From Acidimicrobiia bacterium (GTDB taxonomy: Bacteria > Actinomycetota > Acidimicrobiia > IMCC26256), in contig JALRDW010000254.1 of NCBI GenBank assembly GCA_023262065.1, positions 1-5,012 on the forward strand: a stretch of DNA of 5,012 bases, in the 5' to 3' direction. The notes beneath the pieces are model-generated. The model did no database searches. It was not told where the DNA came from and was given only the letters and a program-made list of their open reading frames with translations. Numbering within the stretch: the first letter of the stretch is position 1; every line of letters starts with the position of its first letter. Shown here in pieces: positions 1 through 4,899 of the stretch. Position numbers and translations under genes: made by a program.

Positions 1-1
1 G

Positions 2-199
2 CCCGAGGTGCTCGGCGACGCGGCCCGCCTCGTCCCGGACGACGACGCGGCGGCGCTCGCCGCCGCGCTCGAGGTGCTCCTCACCGACGACGCCGAGCGC
101 GCGACCCGGACCGCGGCCGGGCGGACCCGGGCGGCCGGGTACTCGTGGGCCGCGACCGCCGACCGGTTGGCCGCCGTGTACCGGGACCTCGCCCGATGA
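2..199 (+). CDS. GT4-like glycosyltransferase, C-terminal fragment (5' end outside window)
   Basis: Only the last 65 residues are present, read in frame from base 2 to the TGA at 197-199. The fragment opens with P-E-V-L-G-D-A-A-R-L-V-P, then an Ala/Leu-rich helix (A-A-A-L-A-A-A-L-E-V-L-L), then A-A-G-Y-S-W-A-A-T-A-D-R-L and a final V-Y-R-D-L. That order is the standard end of GT-B fold, GT4-family transferases: the loop after the donor site, the 'LxxLLxD' helix, and the '(F/Y)SW' helix that crosses back to the N-domain. Both complete downstream transferases end the same way. The catalytic E-x7-E region lies upstream of the window, so donor and acceptor cannot be judged. The stop codon overlaps the next start as ATGA, which indicates one operon with translational coupling. 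GTG at base 8 is an internal valine, not a start. Confidence 0.85.
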   Translation, partial: PEVLGDAARLVPDDDAAALAAALEVLLTDDAERATRTAAGRTRAAGYSWAATADRLAAVYRDLAR

Positions 200-1302
200 G
201 GGTCGCGCTCCACGTCGGGCAGCTCCGCCAGACCGTCCCCGGGGGCATCGGGCGGTACACGATGGCCCTCGCCCGTCACCTCCCGGCCGCCGGGATCGAC
301 CTGCTCACCTTCGCCGCCGGTCCGGTGCCCGTCCCCGCCGGTACATCCCTGCCCGCGCTCACCGACCTCGGGCGGCCCCACGACGGCGCGCGCTACGAGC
401 TGTGGCACCGGCTCCGCGCGCCCCGCCTGCCCTTCTCGGCCGATGTCGTGCACGCGCCGAGCCTCGCCATCCCGCCGGCCGGCGACGCCGCCCTCGTGGT
501 CACGATCCACGACCTGGCGTTCCTCGACCATCCGGACGCCTTCACGCGTCGGGGCGTGTCGTTCCACACCCGCGGCCTCGCGCTCGCCGAGCGGGAGGCC
601 GACGCGTTCGTCACCGCGTCCGACTTCGTCCGCCGGCAGCTCGTCGCTCGGGGGATCGATGAGTCCCGGGTGCACATCGCCCCGCACGGCGTGACGCTGA
701 GCCCGTCCCTCGACGAGCGCGAGGCCCTCGCCCGGGTCGAGGCACTCGGGGTGCGGCCCCCGTTCATCCTCCAGGTCGGCACGGTCGAACCTCGCAAGGG
801 CATCGAGAACCTCGTCGCCGCGCTCCCCCGGGTCCGACGGGAGATCCCCGACATGACGCTCGTGCTCGCCGGGCCGATCGGCTGGGGGCAGGTGGCGGGG
901 CTGCGCGAGGCCGGCGTCATCGCACTCGGCCACGTCGAGGACGCCGCGCTCGAGGGTCTGTACCGCGAGGCGACGCTGGCGACGGTCGCGTCGCGGTCGG
1001 AGGGCTTCGGCCTCCCGGCGCTCGAGGCGATGGCGCACGGCACACCGCTCATCGCCTCGGATGCGACGAGCCTGCCCGAGGTCGTGGCCGACGCCGGCGT
1101 CCTCATCCCACCCGACCACCCGGCGGCCTGGTCCCGGGCCATCGTCGAACTCGCGCGCGACGACGCGGCCCGGGCCGACCTCGCGCGTCGCGGGCGGGCC
1201 CGCGCCGCCACCTTCACCTGGGACGCCTCGGGGGCGGCCCACCGCAGCGCGTTCGCGCAGGCCGTCGAACGACCGGGACCGCGCCGGCGCGGCCGCTCCT
1301 AG
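196..1302 (+). CDS. GT4-family glycosyltransferase (MtfB/WbpY-like)
   Basis: This 368-aa protein is full length for a GT-B glycosyltransferase that moves a sugar from a nucleotide donor to a growing glycan in the cytoplasm. The N-domain starts M-R-V-A-L-H-V and has the glycine loop G-G-I-G-R-Y at 16-21 and V-T-I-H-D-L at 102-107. The C-domain has V-G-T-V-E-P-R-K-G at 194-202, with Arg200 and Lys201 expected to contact donor phosphates, and the E-x7-E motif E269-G-F-G-L-P-A-L-E277. It ends with the usual F-T-W helix and a basic tail. I chose ATG 196 because it gives the canonical N-terminus and overlaps the preceding stop as ATGA; the upstream ATG at 145 would add 17 residues read through the previous gene. 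The V-T-I-H-D-L motif is typical of GT4 mannosyl/rhamnosyltransferases that use GDP-sugars, and the nearby rmd fits. The exact linkage cannot be read from sequence. Confidence 0.92.
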   Translation: MRVALHVGQLRQTVPGGIGRYTMALARHLPAAGIDLLTFAAGPVPVPAGTSLPALTDLGRPHDGARYELWHRLRAPRLPFSADVVHAPSLAIPPAGDAALVVTIHDLAFLDHPDAFTRRGVSFHTRGLALAEREADAFVTASDFVRRQLVARGIDESRVHIAPHGVTLSPSLDEREALARVEALGVRPPFILQVGTVEPRKGIENLVAALPRVRREIPDMTLVLAGPIGWGQVAGLREAGVIALGHVEDAALEGLYREATLATVASRSEGFGLPALEAMAHGTPLIASDATSLPEVVADAGVLIPPDHPAAWSRAIVELARDDAARADLARRGRARAATFTWDASGAAHRSAFAQAVERPGPRRRGRS

Positions 1303-1305
1303 ACT
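1300..1305 (+). promoter_or_regulatory. Candidate -10 box of an internal leaderless promoter
   Basis: TAGACT fits the actinobacterial TANNNT -10 consensus and ends 8 bases before the GTG start at 1314. Transcription would then begin at or just before the start codon. No Shine-Dalgarno-like sequence precedes that GTG, which supports a leaderless transcript. The first three bases of the box are the TAG stop of the upstream glycosyltransferase gene. No convincing -35 is visible; the 1276-1282 region (GGACCGC) is a weak match at best. Translational coupling from the upstream gene is the alternative. Confidence 0.45.
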
Positions 1306-1313
1306 CCGCGGCC

Positions 1314-2435
1314 GTGCGCGTCCTCCTCGACGTCTCCGCCGTGCCCGCGCGTCCGGTGGGCGCCGGCGTCTACACGATCCAGATCGCCCGACGCCTCGCC
1401 GAGCACCCCGAGGTCGACCTCGTCCTCGTGACCCGGACCGACGACGCGGACCGCTGGGCCGAGCTTGCGCCGGAGGCCGAACGGCTCGCCGAGGTGCCGG
1501 ACCGCCGACCGGCGAGACTCCTGTGGGAGCAGCGGCGGGCCCCGGGCCTCGCCCGGCGCATCGGGGTCGACCTCTGGCACGGCCCGCACTACACGATGCC
1601 GCTGCGCATCGAGGTGCCGAGCGTGGTGACCATCCACGACCTCACGTTCTTCGACCACCCCGAGTGGCACGAGCGATCGAAGGTCGCCTTCTTCCGGCGC
1701 ATGATCCGGGCCGCCGTCCGCCGGGCGAACGGGCTCATCTGCGTGAGCGACCACACGGCCCGTCGCCTCGACGCGGTCCTGAGCCCGAGCGCCCCGGTCA
1801 CGGTCGCCGCCCACGGGGTCGACCACACCCGGTTCACCCCCGAAGCCGAGGCGGCGGCGGACCGCGCCGTGCTGGCCCGCACGGGCATCGCGGAGCCCTA
1901 CGTCGCGTTCGTCGGCACGATCGAGCCGCGCAAGGACGTGCCGTCCCTGGTACGGGCCTTCGCCGCGATCGCCGACGCGCATCCCGGGCTGCGGCTCGTG
2001 CTGGCCGGCGCCGACGGTTGGGGGGCCGACGCGGTGCGCGACGCGGTCGCCACGAGTGGCTGCACGACACGGATCCTGCGCCCCGGGTACGTGCCCGCCG
2101 ACGCGCTCGCGCCGCTACTGCGTCGAGCCGATGCGGTCGCATACCCGTCGCTCGAGGAGGGCTTCGGCCTGCCGGCCCTCGAAGCGCTCGCGTGCGGCAC
2201 CCCGGTCGTGACGACGACGGGATCCGCGATGGCCGACGTCTGCGGGGATGCGGCCCTGCTGGTCCCCCCGGGGCGATCGGACCTGCTCGCCGCCGGCCTC
2301 ATGCGGGTGTTGGACGATCCGGGCGAGGCGGCCCGCCTGCGGGCGGCGGGCCCGCCCCGGGCCGCCGGGTTCACCTGGGAGGCCGCGGTCGAGGCCCACC
2401 TGCGCGCCTACCGTCTCGCGATCGGTCCACGGTGA
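1314..2435 (+). CDS. GT4-family glycosyltransferase (MtfB/WbpY-like), second complete copy
   Basis: This 373-aa GT-B transferase resembles its upstream neighbour in layout and motifs. Its N-terminus is M-R-V-L-L-D-V-S-A-V-P, with G-A-G-V-Y-T in the first glycine loop and V-V-T-I-H-D-L-T-F-F-D-H-P around His108-Asp109. The donor-binding half has V-G-T-I-E-P-R-K-D at 200-208 (Arg206, Lys207) and the E-x7-E pair E282 and E290 within E-G-F-G-L-P-A-L-E. It ends with G-F-T-W-E-A-A and a helix. GTG 1314 is the first in-frame start after the upstream stop and gives the normal family N-terminus. The gene begins 11 bases after the previous stop with no ribosome site, and TAGACT at 1300 may drive it as a leaderless message. 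The shared V-T-I-H-D-L-x-F-x-D-H-P block suggests the two transferases arose by duplication. GDP-mannose or GDP-rhamnose is the likely donor, by family and context only. Confidence 0.92.
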   Translation: MRVLLDVSAVPARPVGAGVYTIQIARRLAEHPEVDLVLVTRTDDADRWAELAPEAERLAEVPDRRPARLLWEQRRAPGLARRIGVDLWHGPHYTMPLRIEVPSVVTIHDLTFFDHPEWHERSKVAFFRRMIRAAVRRANGLICVSDHTARRLDAVLSPSAPVTVAAHGVDHTRFTPEAEAAADRAVLARTGIAEPYVAFVGTIEPRKDVPSLVRAFAAIADAHPGLRLVLAGADGWGADAVRDAVATSGCTTRILRPGYVPADALAPLLRRADAVAYPSLEEGFGLPALEALACGTPVVTTTGSAMADVCGDAALLVPPGRSDLLAAGLMRVLDDPGEAARLRAAGPPRAAGFTWEAAVEAHLRAYRLAIGPR

Positions 2436-2440
2436 GGAGG
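2435..2440 (+). promoter_or_regulatory. Strong Shine-Dalgarno for rmd
   Basis: AGGAGG is a perfect anti-16S match, 5 bases before GTG 2446. It begins on the last base of the TGA stop (2433-2435) of the glycosyltransferase gene, so the two genes are tightly linked on one transcript. It decides the rmd start: longer in-frame readings upstream run through the previous gene in another frame. Confidence 0.8.
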
Positions 2441-2445
2441 GAACG

Positions 2446-3348
2446 GTGAGAGCGGTCGTCACGGGATCACGCGGCTTCGTCGGCCCGCACCTCCTCGCCC
2501 ACCTCGAGGCGGAGGGCGACGAGGTGACCGGTCTCGACTTCGCCGGTCCGGAACGCTTCGACGTCACCGACGCGGCCGCCGTGCGCACCCACCTCGGGAC
2601 GGCCGCGCCGGAGGTCGTATACCACCTCGCAGCGCTCAGCCACGTCGGCGAGTCGTGGGCCGATCCGTCGACCCAGTTCCGCGTCAACGCCGAGGGAACC
2701 CTGAACGTCGTCGCCGCGGCCGCCGCACTCGGGATCCGTCGGGTCGTCGTGATCGGGTCGTCCGAGGAGTACGGCGAGGTCGACCCCGCCACGCTGCCGG
2801 TCGACGAGTCCGCGGCGTTGCGTCCCGTCACCCCGTACGGCGCAGCGAAGGCCGCGGCCGAGACCGCGGCCCTCCAGATGGGTCGGGCCACCGACCTCGA
2901 GGTGGTGTGCGTGCGCCCCTTCCCGCACACCGGGCCCGGCCAGACCGATCGGTTCCTCGTGCCGGCACTGGCCGCCCGCATCGCCCGGGCCGAACGCGAG
3001 GGCACCGACACCGTCGTCATGGGGTCGCGCACGCCGATGCGCGACCTCTCGGACGTGCGCGACGTCGTGCGGGCCTACCGGTTGCTGGCGATCGCCGGCC
3101 GGCCCGGGCTCGCCTACAACGTGTGCAGCGGGGCGAGCACGGCGGTCGGGGAGATCGCCGACCTGCTCGCCGCAGCATCCACCCGACCGATCCGGTTCGA
3201 GACCGACCCCGCACTCGTGCGTCCCGTCGAGCCCCCGCCGCTCATCGGGAGTGCCGCCCGCCTGCGGGAGCACACGGGGTGGACCCCGGAGCACGCGCTC
3301 GCCGACACGCTCGCCGACGTGCTCGCGGCCGCGCGGGCCGCCGGGTAG
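2446..3348 (+). CDS. rmd: GDP-4-dehydro-6-deoxy-D-mannose reductase (Rmd-like, extended SDR)
   Basis: This 300-aa protein is normal length for Rmd, which reduces GDP-4-keto-6-deoxy-D-mannose to GDP-D-rhamnose with NAD(P)H. The Rossmann motif T-G-S-R-G-F-V-G (Gly7, Gly10, Gly13) is at the very N-terminus, followed by Y-H-L-A-A-L-S-H at 59-66. The active-site strand is G-S-S-E-E-Y-G (Ser105-Gly110), and the catalytic Y-x3-K is Tyr131-Lys135 in P-Y-G-A-A-K. The substrate segment reads R-P-F-P-H-T-G-P-G-Q at 157-166 and M-R-D-L-S-D-V-R-D-V-V-R-A-Y from about 198. The S-S-E-E-Y-G, P-G-Q and R-D-(L/F)-(S/T)-D-V-R-D-V motifs are those of the GDP-mannose dehydratase/Rmd branch rather than UDP-glucose epimerases. 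The start is GTG 2446 with AGGAGG ahead of it. It is the last gene of the + strand cluster. A closely related GDP- or dTDP-deoxyhexose reductase is possible; the SDR assignment is secure, the exact product less so. Confidence 0.78.
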   Translation: MRAVVTGSRGFVGPHLLAHLEAEGDEVTGLDFAGPERFDVTDAAAVRTHLGTAAPEVVYHLAALSHVGESWADPSTQFRVNAEGTLNVVAAAAALGIRRVVVIGSSEEYGEVDPATLPVDESAALRPVTPYGAAKAAAETAALQMGRATDLEVVCVRPFPHTGPGQTDRFLVPALAARIARAEREGTDTVVMGSRTPMRDLSDVRDVVRAYRLLAIAGRPGLAYNVCSGASTAVGEIADLLAAASTRPIRFETDPALVRPVEPPPLIGSAARLREHTGWTPEHALADTLADVLAAARAAG

Positions 3349-3353
3349 ACGGA

Positions 3354-4136
3354 TCAGCCGGCCGGGATCGGATCGGCGTTCGGCGCGCCGAACGGCAGCA
3401 CCTGCCGATCGAGCCAGCCGAGCAGCGTCGCCACCCCGCGCGGGTCGTGGCGGATCCGGTGACCGCCGTGGATCACGAACCGGAGGTCGGCCGCACCGTG
3501 GGCGGACGCGAGCTCGACGGCCTCGGTCGGGGCGACGACCGGGTCGTCGGAACCGTGGACGATGAGCAGCGGACGGGGGGCGAGCGCCCGGGCGCACGCG
3601 AGGGCGTCGAGCTGCTGCAGTTCCGCGGTCCACGCCGCCACGTCGCGGGGGGCCTCCGGATCGCGGAACACGCCGAGGCGCCGGGCCTCCGCCAGGAACC
3701 CGAGCGGATCGGCGGTCCAGCGCGAGATGCTCGATGGCGCGGCGAGGGTCGCCACCCCGCGGACGCGTGGATCCTCCGCGGCGGTGCAGATCGACAGCGT
3801 GCCGCCGACCCCCGATCCGACGAGCCACACCCCGTTCACATCGGCCCGCTCGAGCATCGCGTCGATGGCCGCCTCCTGATCGCGCCGCCACCCGGCGAGC
3901 GAGAAGTCACCCTCCGAACCACCGGTCCCCCGGAAGTTGAAGGTCAGCACCGCCCAGCCCGCGTCGCGGGCGATGCGGTCGGCGAGGTCGGGGAACGTGA
4001 TGCCGGATGCGACCTGGCCGCGCGGGGGCAGTGGGAACCCGTGCGAGAGCACGAGGCCGGGCACCCGGCCGGACCGGGCCGGACGGGCCCAGTGCGACGC
4101 GAGGCGGATCCCGTCGACCTCGATGCTCCCGTCCAC
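3354..4136 (-). CDS. Alpha/beta hydrolase with altered nucleophile elbow
   Basis: This 260-aa protein has the core alpha/beta-hydrolase order and no signal peptide, so it is probably cytoplasmic. L-S-H-G-F (30-34) is the oxyanion-hole HG motif. F-N-F-R-G-T-G-G-S-E-G (66-76) follows strand 4. The nucleophile-elbow region is L-V-G-S-G-V-G-G (105-112). The acid loop is H-G-S-D-D-P-V-V (194-201, Asp198), and the catalytic His is H226 in H-G-G-H-R. Aligned to the standard G-x-S-x-G-G, the nucleophile position (109) is Gly (codon GGG) and Ser sits one residue earlier, at 108. It may be inactive, use Ser108, or contain a sequence error. GTG 4136 is chosen because GGGGAGGAG (4149-4141 on the - strand) precedes it by 4 bases; the frame stays open further upstream only through intergenic sequence and another gene. 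It faces rmd with a 5-base gap. The substrate is unknown; short-chain esterase or acyl hydrolase types are alternatives. Confidence 0.85.
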   Translation of the reverse strand: MDGSIEVDGIRLASHWARPARSGRVPGLVLSHGFPLPPRGQVASGITFPDLADRIARDAGWAVLTFNFRGTGGSEGDFSLAGWRRDQEAAIDAMLERADVNGVWLVGSGVGGTLSICTAAEDPRVRGVATLAAPSSISRWTADPLGFLAEARRLGVFRDPEAPRDVAAWTAELQQLDALACARALAPRPLLIVHGSDDPVVAPTEAVELASAHGAADLRFVIHGGHRIRHDPRGVATLLGWLDRQVLPFGAPNADPIPAG

Positions 4137-4140
4137 CGGA

Positions 4141-4149
4141 CTCCTCCCC
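4141..4149 (-). promoter_or_regulatory. Ribosome binding site of the alpha/beta hydrolase
   Basis: Read on the - strand this is GGGGAGGAG, followed by TCCG and GTG at 4136. The match to the Shine-Dalgarno consensus is strong and the spacing fits, so it decides the GTG start in a frame that otherwise stays open far upstream. Confidence 0.7.
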
Positions 4150-4162
4150 CGCTCGCGGGCCG

Positions 4163-4168
4163 ACCGTA
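4163..4168 (-). promoter_or_regulatory. Candidate -10 box for the alpha/beta hydrolase
   Basis: The - strand reads TACGGT, a TANNNT match. It lies about 26 bases upstream of GTG 4136, leaving a short leader of about 20 bases that would include the ribosome site at 4149-4141. No clear -35 is visible. The call rests on position in a divergent intergenic region and on one short motif. Confidence 0.3.
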
Positions 4169-4182
4169 CCGGCCACCGACGG

Positions 4183-4211
4183 CGCCCCGCACGCCGGGAG
4201 GACGCGGGGCG
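4183..4211. repeat. 8-bp inverted repeat in the divergent promoter region
   Basis: CGCCCCGC at 4183-4190 is mirrored exactly by GCGGGGCG at 4204-4211, with a 13-base centre. It lies between the two divergent genes and ends 8 bases before the TACCCT box of the DUF1802 gene, so it covers that promoter's -35/spacer region. It could be an operator. In sequence this GC-rich an 8-bp match may also be chance. Confidence 0.3.
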
Positions 4212-4219
4212 GGGGCGGA

Positions 4220-4225
4220 TACCCT
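4220..4225 (+). promoter_or_regulatory. -10 box of a leaderless promoter for the DUF1802 gene
   Basis: TACCCT matches TANNNT and is separated from ATG 4233 by 7 bases (CTCGCGC). This is the usual geometry for actinobacterial leaderless transcripts that start on the A of ATG. No Shine-Dalgarno lies in the window just before the ATG, which argues the same way. A recognisable -35 was not found. Confidence 0.55.
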
Positions 4226-4232
4226 CTCGCGC

Positions 4233-4823
4233 ATGGTGCCGGCGTACAAGGAGTGGGCCGCGGTCGTCCGGGCCCTGCTCGCGGGTGAGCAGATCCTCGA
4301 CCTCCGCAAGGGCGGGATCCGCGAGGAGGGCCGGCACTTCGGCATCCGCAGCACGCGGCTGTGGCTGTACCCCACCGTCGAGCACCAGCGTCCCGAACTC
4401 CTCAAGCCGGCGTACCGCCACTGGGTCGACGACACCGTGGCGGCCGCACCGCCCGGGCGCGGGATCCGGATCGAGGGCTGGGCCGACATCACCGGCATCG
4501 CCACGGTCACCGACCCGGCCGTGCTCGACGAGTTGGACGGGCGGTTCATCTGGACCACCGAGTACGCCGCGGCGCGCCTCGCGTGGAAGGCGCGGGACCC
4601 CCTGTGGATCCTCGGACTCCGGGTCCACGTGCTCGAGGAGCCGATCACGATCCCGTTCACCGACGCGTACGGCGGCTGCACCTCGTGGGTCGACCTCGAA
4701 GGCCTCCCTGAGGATCCGACGACGCTCCCGTCGCACCCGGCGGTGAGTGATGCGTCCTACGCGTCGCGCTCCGAGGCCGTCGCCGCGTCGATCCCCGGCG
4801 GCCTCGAGCCCCCGGCCATCTGA
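4233..4823 (+). CDS. DUF1802 family protein, function unknown
   Basis: This 196-aa protein matches the DUF1802 family by its conserved blocks, recalled from family knowledge rather than a search. These are K-E-W-A-A-V-V-R-A-L-L-A-G-E-Q-I-L near the N-terminus (6-22), the charged turn R-K-G-G-I-R-E at 25-31, and L-Y-P-T-V-E-H-Q at 45-52 followed by R-P-E-L-L-K-P. The length is about that of one whole domain. It has no signal peptide or membrane segment and looks like a cytoplasmic mixed alpha/beta protein. The biochemical role of the family is not known to me. ATG 4233 starts the conserved region directly and sits 7 bases after TACCCT; GTG 4236 next to it is a less likely start. The frame is open far upstream, but only across the hydrolase and rmd genes. 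It is transcribed away from the hydrolase, and the MBL-fold gene follows 76 bases on with its own likely promoter. Confidence 0.88.
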   Translation: MVPAYKEWAAVVRALLAGEQILDLRKGGIREEGRHFGIRSTRLWLYPTVEHQRPELLKPAYRHWVDDTVAAAPPGRGIRIEGWADITGIATVTDPAVLDELDGRFIWTTEYAAARLAWKARDPLWILGLRVHVLEEPITIPFTDAYGGCTSWVDLEGLPEDPTTLPSHPAVSDASYASRSEAVAASIPGGLEPPAI

Positions 4824-4861
4824 ACCGGCGCGCCCCGGTCGGTGGGGCGGCGGGGCGGCGT

Positions 4862-4867
4862 TACCAT
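4862..4867 (+). promoter_or_regulatory. Candidate -10 box for the MBL-fold gene
   Basis: TACCAT fits TANNNT and lies 32 bases before ATG 4900, predicting a short leader of roughly 25 bases that includes GGAGG. The upstream sequence is G/C repeats with no recognisable -35. The gene could also be read through from the DUF1802 gene. Confidence 0.35.
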
Positions 4868-4882
4868 GCGGGTTCGTCCCGC
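4868..4882 (+). other. Small 5'-leader hairpin before the MBL-gene ribosome site
   Basis: GCGGG (4868-4872), loop TTCGT, CCCGC (4878-4882) form a perfect 5-bp stem ending 4 bases before GGAGG (4887-4891). Its right half is shared with the longer inverted repeat 4846-4886, so the two pairings exclude each other. It superficially resembles a tRNA T-arm, but there is no cloverleaf around it. Confidence 0.3.
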
Positions 4883-4899
4883 CGCCGGAGGTCAGCACG

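Larger units (their letters stand above)
4846..4886. repeat. 9-bp inverted repeat around the MBL-gene promoter
   Basis: GGCGGCGGG at 4846-4854 pairs perfectly with CCCGCCGCC at 4878-4886 across a 23-base centre that holds the TACCAT box (4862-4867). The right arm ends directly against the GGAGG ribosome site. No T-run follows, so it is unlikely to be an intrinsic terminator. An operator is possible, but the arms are simple GC repeats and could pair in more than one register. Confidence 0.3.

Noticed and set aside
145..195. Possible longer N-terminus of the first complete glycosyltransferase from ATG 145
   Set aside because: The extra 17 residues are basic and proline-rich, read through the previous coding gene. 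The family N-terminus begins exactly at ATG 196, which overlaps the upstream stop.
393..1217. 274-aa open frame on the - strand opposite the first complete glycosyltransferase
   Set aside because: It is a Ser/Arg/Ala-rich shadow frame with no family motifs, lying entirely opposite a gene with clear motifs; typical of very GC-rich DNA.
1061..2449. 462-aa + strand open frame across the two glycosyltransferase genes
   Set aside because: It is Arg/Pro/Gly-rich without motifs, and the real transferases occupy the same region in other frames.
3325..3341. GCGGCC/GGCCGC hairpin as an rmd terminator
   Set aside because: It lies inside the Ala-rich end of the coding sequence, has no following T-run, and is expected by chance from GC-rich alanine codons.
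2467..3891. 474-aa - strand open frame opposite rmd and overlapping the hydrolase
   Set aside because: Low-complexity Arg/Gly/Ala composition with no domain; both genes it overlaps have intact catalytic-type motifs.
2655..4232. Long upstream extension of the DUF1802 frame
   Set aside because: It crosses rmd, the convergent hydrolase and an intergenic region with Arg-rich meaningless sequence. The conserved domain starts at ATG 4233 behind a -10 box.
4868..4882. tRNA-like T-arm (GGTTCG with a GC stem)
   Set aside because: The loop is 5 bases rather than 7, and there is no acceptor stem, anticodon arm or D-arm around it.
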